Shown one piece after another: positions 55,501-63,999 of a DNA stretch of 64,000 bases; position 1 is the first letter of the stretch, and every line of letters begins with the position of its first letter. A program made the translations under genes and the position numbers. The notes beneath the pieces are model-generated. The model saw only the letters and a program-made list of their open reading frames with translations, was not told the origin of the DNA and made no database searches. This stretch comes from Heterodera schachtii (Eukaryota; Nematoda; Chromadorea; Rhabditida; Heteroderidae): the NCBI GenBank assembly GCA_023374025.1, contig SIJG01000137.1, forward strand, positions 194,114 to 258,113, written 5' to 3'.

Positions 55501-56998
55501 CGTCACTGCAGACGAAATCGCAGAGGCGACATTGAATGATGAGATTTTAAAGAAAATTTTGGCATTCACCCAATCGAATTGGCCAAAGAAAAGCAGCGAC
55601 CCGGACATCGCACCATATTTTCCGAAAAGGGAAAACATTTTGGAAATTGAGGGCTGTCTGCTCTTCCAACATCGTGTCATTGTCCCCCAATCGCTTCGCA
55701 ACCGAATTCTGAAGTCCCTGCACATGGCACATCCCGGAATTGTTCGCATGAAAGCACTCGCCCGCCAACACGTATATTGGCCCGGCATGGACTCGGAAAT
55801 TGAACGGATCGTCCGTCAGTGTGAAGAATGCCAAAAGGCGCAAAAAGCACCGATCAAGGCACCGCTCGTCCCTTGGACTCCAACCGACAAGGTGTTCCAA
55901 CGGGTGCATATCGATTTTGCGGGACCATGCCAAGACGGTCACGTCTATTTTATTTTGGTGGACTCATACTCCAAATGGCCGGAGGTTTACCAAATGAACT
56001 CAATGACGGCCGCGGCAACCGTTTTCACACTCCGATCAATCATCCACCGACTCGGCATTCCAGACGAAATAGTTTCGGATAACGGAACTCAATTTCGTTC
56101 TTCCGAATTTGCGTCACTCTGTAAGGAGTTCGGAATTAAGCACACTTTTACGCCGCCATTCCATCCCCAATGCAACGGACAAGTCGAACGTTTCGTCGAC
56201 ACTTTCAAAAGGGCGATGATGAAGTGCAAAGGCGACAAGAACAGTCTCGAAAAAGTGCTGCTCTCCTACAGATCAACGCCAAATTCTGCCATCGACGGAT
56301 ATTCGCCTGATCAGTTGTTCCTTGGACGGAAACTCCGCACCAAATTGGCACTCGTCCACCCAAAAGGACAAACTGATCAGTCGGAGAAATTTGAAAAAGG
56401 TAAGTTCAAGCAGCACCAAAAGGACTATTCAGCCAAAATGGCACAGCAATTCGATCGGAACCATGGCACAAAAGCTATTGAGTTTCTCCCAACGGATCCC
56501 GTCCTGCTCTTGAACTATCGCCTTGGAAAAAGCCATTGGCTACAGGGTACAATTGTAGAAAGGCTCAACAATTCGCCTACCTACCGTGTCCACGTGCCAA
56601 CACTCGGCCGAATTGTCCATCGACATGCCAACCAGCTTCGGCACCGATTGAATTTTGAGGACAATTCGAATTGGCACCCCCCATTCAGGAAGAATTGGCC
56701 ATTGAGCCAAATCAAAGGACACCGCCACGCCAACACCCAGCCATCGATCAGCGAACTCCACCTGTTGTTGATCAGGATCGGCAAAAGGCTAAAAGCCCCA
56801 TCGGCGTCCGGCGTTCCCAACGCGTGCCGAAGCCGGTCAAACGCTACACGCCAAATTGAAACGAGGATGTTTCAATCTCGAGAAGGGAGGTGTTGGAGAA
56901 AGACCAAACGTACTTTGCCCTTGGTCATTTATCGATTTATTGACATTTGCATGTCCCCCTTTTCTCCTTCGTTCCTCCCCCTCACTTTGTCTATTTAA
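52535..56998 (+). CDS. gag-pol: Gypsy-2 Gag-Pol polyprotein
   Basis: Single frame from the ATG at 52535. Gag (residues 1-~340) ends with two CCHC knuckles (296-309, 316-329). The protease motif MNGDSGAQATVIS has its Asp at 381. RT spans ~520-740 with YLDD at 684-687. RNase H follows (~825-950; DAS 833, KEALAL 875, TDH 900, ADVLSR 948). In the integrase, the zinc region is at 1063-1099 and the catalytic acids D1127, D1182, E1218 (spacing DX35E). At C6 (56677-56682) the frame leaves the natural C-terminus: the neighbouring frame ends at 56857-56859 with RRSQRVPKPVKRYTPN, a typical Gypsy integrase tail. The annotated frame instead reads into the 3' LTR. A one-base deletion, slippage or assembly error explains this. 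There is no separate gag stop. Confidence 0.93.
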   Translation: MSADQIRQLLETMRVQSDAIQQLMDQAPQRNAASESLNHANLASSIDGRISKFNYDAETGNTFEQWFKWFGVLIEEDGKDLPESTKVRLLLGKLGDEEYGKYRDSISPTQPDKVNWVDSITKLKGLYAETRSLFVRRYECFKIRQQPSQDISSLVAHINASCENANLSPTKEQLKCIILVIALNDEHHDLRQKCLKMLEDAEKTGTDITLQKVEEELKAIQIVKESALSLLTQPVSTSAIQLRPQQWRETSKGKHKAKAAPKWPHHEAAPKSPHHAPSPKQKSDDKANRGHPPHPCASCGSTDHWRSDCKFANAFCKKCNRQGHIAIVCRQRSSNTAPKFQNRSFHTVVAKSHCMVIGTTQGRWWKIPVTINGKNLKMNGDSGAQATVISFKTWIKLGQPELSPTDIETRNCNDTAFSTEGKFHCTVSCFDRPSKTLIAYVSSDLKHDLFGLPWIEEFELIPKEILYPKSTKGKPNASINANVVKAPNPAIDITDEASLTAMLQNDFEEVFKSGLGHCAIKAHLILKPDARPIFCKARPVPHGAIEAVDTELDRLLQIGAIKPVEFSHWAAPILAVKKKNGKTRVCIDFSTGLNDSIELNRHPLPRPDVIYAALNGAAFFSNLDLRDAYLQMELDEKSKPLCTINTHRGLFQCQRLPFGVKSAPSIFQHLMDQICAGIPGVFSYLDDCLIASKTLEDHVNALHTLFQRIKDFGLRIQLEKCKFIQKELLFLGHIVSSNGIRPDPARSEAIQKMPAPHDKTTLRSFLGALNYYGRFVKPMREIRAPLDQLLRKDESWSWGDDQQSAFEKAKAIMLSELLLTHYDPTLPIVVAADASKDGIGATISHIFPDKKEKVIEHASTVLTNAQQNYSQIEKEALALVFAVQKFHRMLFGRKFTLLTDHKPLLAIFGSKKGIPIYAASRLQRWALIMANYDFEIRYINTALFGQADVLSRLIANYPRPEEDILIANICTETECYISTLLQTKTDQLPVTADEIAEATLNDEILKKILAFTQSNWPKKSSDPDIAPYFPKRENILEIEGCLLFQHRVIVPQSLRNRILKSLHMAHPGIVRMKALARQHVYWPGMDSEIERIVRQCEECQKAQKAPIKAPLVPWTPTDKVFQRVHIDFAGPCQDGHVYFILVDSYSKWPEVYQMNSMTAAATVFTLRSIIHRLGIPDEIVSDNGTQFRSSEFASLCKEFGIKHTFTPPFHPQCNGQVERFVDTFKRAMMKCKGDKNSLEKVLLSYRSTPNSAIDGYSPDQLFLGRKLRTKLALVHPKGQTDQSEKFEKGKFKQHQKDYSAKMAQQFDRNHGTKAIEFLPTDPVLLLNYRLGKSHWLQGTIVERLNNSPTYRVHVPTLGRIVHRHANQLRHRLNFEDNSNWHPPFRKNWPLSQIKGHRHANTQPSISELHLLLIRIGKRLKAPSASGVPNACRSRSNATRQIETRMFQSREGRCWRKTKRTLPLVIYRFIDICMSPFSPSFLPLTLSI
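56881..56890 (+). other. Gypsy-2 polypurine tract
   Basis: AGAAGGGAGG directly before the 3' LTR; primes plus-strand DNA synthesis. Confidence 0.8.
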
Positions 56999-57155
56999 AA
57001 GGCGTGTTCCCTTCCCCCATGTTCACTTCTTCATTTTATTATTTTATTCTCTCCATCAACCCATTCGCCATTTTATTATTTTATTGTTATTTGACTTCTT
57101 CGTAAATAAATTATTTTATTTGTTGGTCTTATTCACTCGGACAAAAGACACAACA
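56891..57155 (+). repeat. Gypsy-2 3' LTR
   Basis: 265 bp. Identical to the 5' LTR except for one extra C (CAACCCATTCGCC against CAACCATTCGCC). Confidence 0.93.
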
Positions 57156-57401
57156 CTTCCATTACAGATCAAGAGCTATCGACTGGTATATATTTCGGCC
57201 ATTTTGGGCTCCGGGCCATATGACCGATATTTTCCAAGAATTTAAACGACCGTTTAATAAAATCGCGCAAAAATTGGCAAAAAAATTAGTATAAAAGTGT
57301 TTGCTTTTCCTGCGCCACTTTCATTATTATTATTATTATTATTATTATTCATTCGCCGTTTATTTGTGTTCGTCTCTATCTCCGACCTTTTCTCCCTGAC
57401 A

Positions 57402-59117
57402 ATGTCTTTAAAAGTGATTCTGTACGTTTTGCGCATTTCTTCTCGACATTTACCCTTTTCCTTCTCATTTTTTAGTCTGATCGCTGTGCCAATGTTTGTC
57501 ATTTGTTGTGCCATCCTTTTGAAGTATTGGGACCGTTTCAAAAAACCACCAAAACAACAACGAGGCCATCACAAAATTGAAAGAGTGCCGGTAACTGTCG
57601 TAACAATTGAAAGAATGCCGGAAATTGTCTTAACAATTTGCCCCGACGAAATGTCAGACAATCGGAAAGAAGCCGTGAAAAAGATACCAAAACCAATGTA
57701 AAATTAAAATGTCAATTTTAAATTTCAATTTAAATTTTATTTTGTTTTCCCAATTTTTCAGCTTTATCTCTGCCGATTGTTGGCTTTTGGTGTTCGATTT
57801 TCTTGCGCCTTCTCAACTCGGCCTTGGAATTGCACTGATTAGCCATCGCTTTGACTTCTACGTTGACGAACACTTCAAAACACGCAAATGGAAATTGGGC
57901 GAAATGCGAATTTGCCACAAAATTGGAGAGAATGGCACCAAGCAAATGCAAATTGTCAAATCCGATGGAAATCCATTGCCAATTCCGCAAAATCCGTTGC
58001 CGAACAAAGTCATCGGATTCAGACACATTCAGATCATGTAAAAAACTGATTAATTTTTAATTTTTCGTAAATATTTTGGTTTTTCAGGTACATCGATCAA
58101 AATGTCGTCTTATTTCTCCGCCGTTTTCACCGTTTTTTCGCCGTTTGTTCAACGGATTTTTACATTACCGCGGGCAATGATCGCATTTTGGACTTTGTTT
58201 TGCTCAACATTTGGCCAATGTTTCACCATTCAATGCATGTGATCTTTTTGAACTCCATCGCTTTTCGCCGTATGCGCCAATTGGCCCCGTCACTTCTCAA
58301 CGATCTTTCGATGACATCATTTTCCCCGAATTTCCGGCCGATGAAAGTGCCAATGCGACGGTTGGCCAAGCGGTGGCCAAATGGTTGTTTACGCCAAATC
58401 CGGATGGAGTGACTAAGTGGCTCAGATGCTTTGTGAATTCACCGCTGGATCAATGGTCATCAACAATGGAACAGTTCAAAGCGGTGATTATCCATCCCTA
58501 TTTAATGGGTTTTTTCTAATTGTTTTTTGTCCCATTTTTAGGCATTTTCCAATGCTTCTTTTCTCCGGTTACTTTTTACATTGACTTTCTGATGTCTTCT
58601 CCACTTGACTCCGTTGTGCCATTTGATATGATCAACGAAGTGACTGGAGAGAAATTGACACTGGAACAAAATGATACAAATGCTTGTTGGCTCACCCGTT
58701 GTCCAATTGGATGGGATAATTGGAAAAATGTGGCGAATGAACTGAAAAATCGTACGAACCCAATTGACATTGTGATCAGCGATGGCGGATACGGCGACGG
58801 GTGAACAAAGTTTAAAATTCTTAATGATTTTATAGAGTCCAATCGTCGACAATTTTACTTAGACTTTTTGCTTTTAATTGGTACCCAAAACTGTACGGTT
58901 TTGTTTTGAAATGGATAGAAATATAGTACAAAAAATTAAGGATGGTTAGGTTGATTGGACTCATAAAATGCCATTGAACTCATAAAAATTGAATTGGCTT
59001 ATAATTTGCAATCGAAATCATCGTTTTTTCAGTCTTCTTCTCGGCGACGCTTCTCCTGGGCCGAGTGATCAGCAGAAGAAATGGACCAACCAATTGATTG
59101 GTGACGCAATTGTCTGA
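57402..59117 (+). pseudogene. Membrane-anchored F-box-like gene J (two 1-bp lesions)
   Basis: Exons: 57402-57697, 57762-58037, 58088-58483, 58542-58800, 59033-59117, all GT/AG. The 11-nt first exon of the family is replaced by 99 codons with a hydrophobic segment at residues ~21-41 (FSFFSLIAVPMFVICCAILL) and a basic stretch behind it, suggesting a membrane anchor. Exon 2 keeps the F-box-like block in diverged form (DCWLLVFDFLAPSQLGLGIA LISHRFDFYVD). Exon 3 changes frame near 58300 (before IFPEFPADESANATVGQAVA) and exon 4 changes frame near 58562 (T-run). Both need one added base, so either a recent pseudogene or assembly indels. The last exon ends TNQLIGDAIV. Confidence 0.65.
58830..58990. 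repeat. TTTTATGAGTCCAATCA repeat in intron 4 of J
   Basis: Left GAGTCCAATCG, right complement with two TTTTATGAGT(C/T)CAAT copies. Same position as in paralog M. Confidence 0.6.
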
Positions 59118-59516
59118 CCGAAATGATTTTGGCACTTTGCCATTTAAATATTTGCCTAATTGTTTGTTTGTATTTGACCTTTGCTTGCTCGTAAATGCGT
59201 CCATTTCCATTGTATTTTAAGTATATATTTGAAATTCAATGTGAGTAAATTAATTGTTGATAAAATGGCTAGTAATAAAAACAACGGGGTAATCGTACGC
59301 TTTACTGGTCCCACAAAAAGAAAGTAAAAAAGGAATTCCGAGCTTTTTTTTTGTTGTGCAATTTTTCACACCTGAATAACGAATGAATGAGTTCCGAAGC
59401 TTTTTGTGTTAATTTTTGAAATAATTAACGAAAACATTAAATATGGCTGATCAAATCAACAATCAATGATTGGTCACTCGGCGTCAATTCTCTTCTCGTT
59501 TCTGACTGATCACTGA
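59118..59516. other. 3' flank of J
   Basis: UTR-like; homologous to the M flank up to about 59220, then unassigned. Confidence 0.35.
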
Positions 59517-59777
59517 TCACACACTGATGCTGCCCTCGCGAAAATTGGTCCGTCCGATCAGCGCTTTGATCACCGTCGGTTGGCCCCCATTATCGTCGGT
59601 GGTGCCTTTGTTGCCGCCGGCGTCATCCTTCTCTTCAGCAACGGCAGAATTTCGGTGGCCTTGGCATTGTGCCAACGCTTGCCGAAGTCTGTCGCGCAAC
59701 TCGGCGTCATCGATGGCATCCTCAAGACGAATGCCGTTGGCGCCAAGTGCGGTGTCCACCTCGTCATAATTAGCATG
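59517..59777 (-). CDS. Terminal exon of an unidentified gene
   Basis: On minus, after ACACAG at 59778-59783, 86 codons to the stop: HANYDEVDTALGANGIRLED, DAELRDRLRQALAQCQGHR, then a Gly/Asp/Asn-rich tail ending TNFREGSISV. GC at third positions is far higher than in neighbours and the frame is in phase 0. Looks like a genuine host C-terminal exon. Upstream exons are not in view; a repeat with inverted-repeat features starts at ~59800. Product not recognised. Confidence 0.5.
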   Translation of the reverse strand, partial: HANYDEVDTALGANGIRLEDAIDDAELRDRLRQALAQCQGHRNSAVAEEKDDAGGNKGTTDDNGGQPTVIKALIGRTNFREGSISV

Positions 59778-59783
59778 CTGTGT

Positions 59784-60379
59784 AACGAGTTATGGTATAA
59801 AGTTGAGTTACGGTAAAGAGTCGAGACTGGCGCGGAACGGAATCCCCCCAATCGGTAATCTCGAATTAGAGACTCAAAAAAGATGGGACTTTTTCTTAAA
59901 ACTTTGGCTCAAAAGCGCAAAAATTGGTCTTTTTGGACAGAATCTGTTAATAAATCATACCCCGCCACCGCCGTTCCAAAAAAAAATTTTTTTTTTTTTT
60001 TGAAAATCGCGCCGTGAAAAGCGATTTTTTTAAATGTTGTAAAATCCGGCTTTGAGACCCCTTCGCAAAATTGGCCGACCGTTGACCTTCCCTCCGTCCA
60101 TTTTTTATGTATCAAATGGCGGAGCAGGTAGATTTCCATCAAAAAATTTTCAGAAACAAAAATTTTTGAAATTTTTTTGTTCTTTAAAAAAATTTCGGGC
60201 GGGGACGATACGGGGGATTGAACCAACACATGAAAATGGTGCGGTACATGCCAAAATACAAATTAGGTATCTTATATTTATCAATTATCTCGATTTTAAG
60301 TTAATAACAGCTTTTTTTGCAATTTGTGACACCAATCAGTTGTTTGAAAAGGGAAAAGTGTGCTAATTGAACCACAAAA
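59784..60379. other. AT-rich repeat with homopolymer runs
   Basis: Contains a CCCGCCACCGCCGTTCC stretch followed by long A and T runs (59960-60000), partly complementary to 60180-60200. Probably a decayed element. Promoter region of gene K beyond 60250. Confidence 0.35.
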
Positions 60380-61625
60380 ATGAACCGACGGTAAGGAAAT
60401 CTTTAAATTTACAATTTTTCACCAAGGTGTTTTTTGTGATTTCAGTTGGATTTGCAGCGATGTTTGGATGGACATTCTGCCATCTTTTGAACGTGTTGAA
60501 CTTGGTCTCAAAATGGCATTACTTTCCGACCGTTTCGATGTTTTGGTGGACAAACATTTCGATGGAAAAACGACGGAATTGACAATTTGGAATACCATTT
60601 TAATTCGCAAGGGCATTGGACCAAAACAATGTGTGTCTGTACGGATCGATGGCAAATTTGTGGATTTTCCTCTGCCGGAGCGTCCGCTGCCAAACAAAAT
60701 CCGATTTAAGAGCCTTTATATTGAGTAAATTTAAGCTTTTTGTATGTTTTACAGCATATTTTTTAATTTCTTTAGTTACATTGGCCATTCTGTCATTAAA
60801 TTTCTCCGTTCCAACAAGCAAATTTTTGACAGAAGAGGCAACAATTTGGGAGTGAATGTGTATTATGGCAAAACTAAGGATGTCCAGAAGATTTGGGATG
60901 TTTTTACCAGTGAAATTTGGCCAATTTTTTCGACAAACATTCGCCAATTGGATTTTGACTATGACAATCAGTTGGACAATTTGCGTTGCCACATTTCACC
61001 GACAATTCTCACCGACATTGATCAATTGAATTCAATTAAGACCTATCTTCTGATAACCGATGAAATTGCTGATGATGGGCCAAATGCAACTGCTGGCCAA
61101 GCATTGGCCAAATGGTTGCACACTCCGAGCAAAAATGGGCGACCGAAGCGATTGTTTTGCTGTAATTTTTCGTATTTACCAAAAGTAAAATGGGTCAACA
61201 ATTTCAAGAAGGTGTGAGCAACACATTTTCATTAAACGACTTTGGTTGCTTCTTGATTTTAACTTTTTTTTAGTTTTTTACCCGTGCCACCGCTGCTGTC
61301 AGCTACAAAATTTATTTTGATTTTCGCGGGCAACCAAAATTACTTAAGCCATTTGAATTGGTGAACGAACAGACTAAAGAAAAGCTGACATTGGAGAAAG
61401 ACTCACACCATCCTTGCAATTGGGTGATGAAGCGATGCCCAATTATTGGGGAGATGGCGACGGTCCAATGGGAAAACGACGAAAATTCGGATACCAATTT
61501 GAATAATGTCACATTTGCTTTATGGTATGACCAATTTTTGATTTCATCAACTTTCTTTTAGGCCTTTGTCGTCCCAAGCGGAAGAAGGAGAAGAAGCGGG
61601 TCAATGCATCGAAAATGTCGTCTGA
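60380..61625 (+). CDS. F-box-like family protein K, intact (5 exons, 346 aa)
   Basis: Exon model: 60380-60390, 60446-60724, 60776-61211, 61274-61524, 61562-61625 (1041 nt), phases 2, 2, 0, 2. F-box-like region SWICSDVWMDILPSFERVEL ... ALLSDRFDVLVDKHF; exon 3 YIGHSVIKFLRSNKQIFD ... WLHTPSKNGRPKRL; exon 4 PFELVNEQTKEKLTLEKD, NWVMKRCPIIGEMA. The exon-4 donor lies a few codons earlier than in C and E (ALW|GTATGA), so the product lacks the INCIG segment. The last exon is longer and acidic (PLSSQAEEGEEAGQCIENVV). Likely cytosolic SCF adaptor, target unknown. Confidence 0.77.
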
Positions 61626-61920
61626 TTGTTGCGCGGAAGTGAATTAATTAATTATATTTTTCGAAATTTCGGCGCTAGTTAAAAGGAGTACTAATTTTTT
61701 TTTAAAGGGTTTTGGGGCAAATGACTTCGAATAGGTGTCAGATTCGTGATCAGCGACCTCTAAAACCCCGGATAACAAATTTTCACAATTCGGACAACTA
61801 TGAAAAGAGTTATTTCCCAAAAATCAGAGCTATAGCCCAAAATTCCCTTTCCGCCATCAACGGAATTTGTGATTTTGTCGACAAATAATTCATCCAATTC
61901 AAAATTGTACTAAATTTTAG

Positions 61921-61969
61921 GCCATTGTCGCCACCAGCGGAAAAAAAAAAAGAAAAAGCGGACGAATGA
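61921..61969 (+). pseudogene. Orphan last exon of an F-box-like paralog
   Basis: GCCATTGTCGCCACCAGCGG after a TTTTAG acceptor, then an 11-A run and GCGGACGAATGA. Same as the last exon of paralogs E and H, but with no exon 4 in front. The shared 3' flank follows to ~62100. Confidence 0.65.
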
Positions 61970-62513
61970 AAGCAATTAATTATATTTAAGAAATGGTCAA
62001 CGATCTCACACAATTGGAATTCGGATTTGATGCTCTCGTTTTACCTGAGAAATGCTCTCTCTCACTTTCATTTGTTGATTCTTTTATTTGAATTAGTGTT
62101 GTTATTTTACTCATTTCCGCCTGAAATTGACATAAAAAATGTTTTTTTTTGTCTGCGGCGTGCTTTTTATTAAAAAAAACTTAAAGGAAAAAAAAAATTA
62201 ACAAAAACAGAAAAATCCAACACTTCACCATACCTAATTTTAAATCTAAATCACATTGTTGGAAATCCCTGTTAAAAATTTGGCCAAATTTTCACGCCTT
62301 CGGATCCCATTCCTTCCTTAAAATTTGCAAAATTTGTGCCAAAATTTGTTTTTTTTAGTCAAAATCATTTTTTACAAAACTTCTTCGGCAGAGTCTTTCG
62401 GCACCGGATCAGACCTTTCCCATTAAAGAATTTTTTTTTGAAATAATATGGAAAACTGTCTAGACCTTTGCCAAAATTTTACTGCTTATTTTTGTTCTTT
62501 TTCCATGTTTAAG
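61970..62513. other. F-box-like 3' flank and spacer
   Basis: Homology to the 3' flank of paralog E until ~62130, then AT-rich with one weak hairpin-repeat relic (GGCAGAGTCTTTCGGCACC, 62387). Confidence 0.4.
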
Positions 62514-62902
62514 TTGGATTTGTAGCGACGTTTGGATGGACATTCTCCCATCTTTTGACCATGCCCAACTCGGACTCAAAATGGCATTGCTTTCCGACCG
62601 TTTCGACATTTTAGTGGACAAACATTTTGATGGAAAAACAGAATTGACAATTTGGAGAACAATCGAAATTAGCAAGCACAAAGGACCAGAACCGACACTG
62701 TCTGTACAGATTGATGGCAAATGGATGGGTTTTCCTCTGCCGGACCATTTGCTGCCCAACAAAATCCGCTTTAAGAAGCTTCGGATAAAGCAATTTTACT
62801 ACTTTTGTATATATTAAAGCATTTTAATATTTCTTCAGCTACATTGACCATTCCGTCATTGAATTTCTCCATGCCAACAAGAGCAATCAAATTTATGTGT
62901 AA
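62514..62902 (+). pseudogene. F-box-like paralog L, exons 2 and part of 3
   Basis: Exon 2 from 62514 is open (SDVWMDILPSFDHAQLGL, ALLSDRFDILVDKHF), but the 11-nt first exon is not upstream and the donor is changed (ATAAAGCAATT). Exon 3 starts at 62839 (YIDHSVIEFLHANKS) and jumps after 15 residues into sequence like the family's 3' flank, ending in TAA. Confidence 0.75.
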
Positions 62903-62905
62903 GAA

Positions 62906-63328
62906 ATGGTCGACCCTCGCTAATTGGAATTTGATTTGAGGCAATCGTAAAGAATGGGGGTCCCTAATTTAACTTTTTTATTTTAGGCTTAAAATCAGCT
63001 TCCGCGGGTATCGAGGGTGCTGATTACGAATCTTACTCGGATTTTCCCAATTCCGAACCTCGGACCCGATTTCGAACAAAAAAGTTGATTTTTTTTTTCA
63101 AAATACGCGTTAAAATCGATCTAATTTTGGCGTAAATTGCATATTTTTTATGCAATTAATAGTTGAAGCATTATTTTGGATCAAAATAAATAGTTGTTAA
63201 ATGAATTCGAAGCTTTTACCCAGAAAAATGTACCTTTGGAAAAAATTCCAACTTTTTGGGTCCGGGGTTCGGAATTGGGCAAACCCGAGTTCAATTCGTG
63301 ATCAGCGCCCTCGAAAACCCCTAATTAC
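62906..63328. other. Repeat remnants
   Basis: TGATTACGAATCTTACTCGG and ATTCGTGATCAGCGCCCTCG (63021, 63294) belong to the palindromic family seen at 29852. The two lie in opposite orientation, so this may be a decayed copy (63000-63310). Confidence 0.45.
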
Positions 63329-63999
63329 TAGAGACCACTTTGAGGCATATGCCTTTTTTTTCTGCGCATTAGTTTCGATATATTAAGCATAAATAACGCA
63401 TTTTCCACTTGGTTTGAGGCTCCTACGTTGACTTTTATTATGCCTTTTTTTGCCTTTTTCGGGATTTTCGTGCCTTAAATGCCTTTTTTGGCATTTTTCT
63501 CTTTTGGTGCCTTTTTGGCGTTTTTTCCGAAAGATTCCATAAAATAATGCAATAAAATCGGGAAAATACACCCCTAAGAAATGATTTGAAAATTTTTCAG
63601 AAAATACACCCCCAAGAATTCAAATTTTTTTTTTCAAAAATACACCTCTAAGAAATCAACTGAAAATTTTTCAAAAATACACCCCTAATTGATAATTTTC
63701 CTAAAAAATTGATCGCCAAAATTTCATTTTTTTTTCTTAATAATAAATTTTAGGTTTAAAAATTTTCCTTCTTCGAAAAACAATATAAAATATTTAATAA
63801 TCATTTAAATGACCAAAATTAATTTTTTGGTTAACTTTTACATGTTTTTTCTCCCTAAAAATCTTTTTAAAAAAAATTAAATGCCTTTTTTCATGCCTTT
63901 TTCGGAATTTTCGTGCCTTTTCATGCCTTTTTTTCAATTTTTTCGTGCCTTTTATAGTGCCTTTTTCGCGATTTTTGGTGCCTTTTTAGTCGGTCTCTA
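63329..63999. mobile_element. hAT-like element, GTGCCTTTTTT words, at window end
   Basis: Starts TAGAGACCACTTTGAGGC and ends GTCGGTCTCTA (complement TAGAGACCGAC). GCCTTTTTT and GTGCCTTTT words fill both sides; four TACACC(C/T)C cores lie at 63567-63685. The left flank is CTAATTAC and the only visible base on the right is C, as a target duplication would require. Confidence 0.75.

Larger units (their letters stand above)
52004..57155 (+). mobile_element. Gypsy-2: young Ty3/Gypsy LTR retrotransposon
   Basis: LTRs at 52004-52267 and 56891-57155 differ by one base indel. Target duplication CTTCC at 51999-52003 and 57156-57160. LTR tips TGTTG...CAACA. Polypurine tract AGAAGGGAGG at 56881-56890. 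One long frame encodes Gag-Pol. Near-identical LTRs mean recent insertion, so the element may still be active in the species. Confidence 0.95.
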
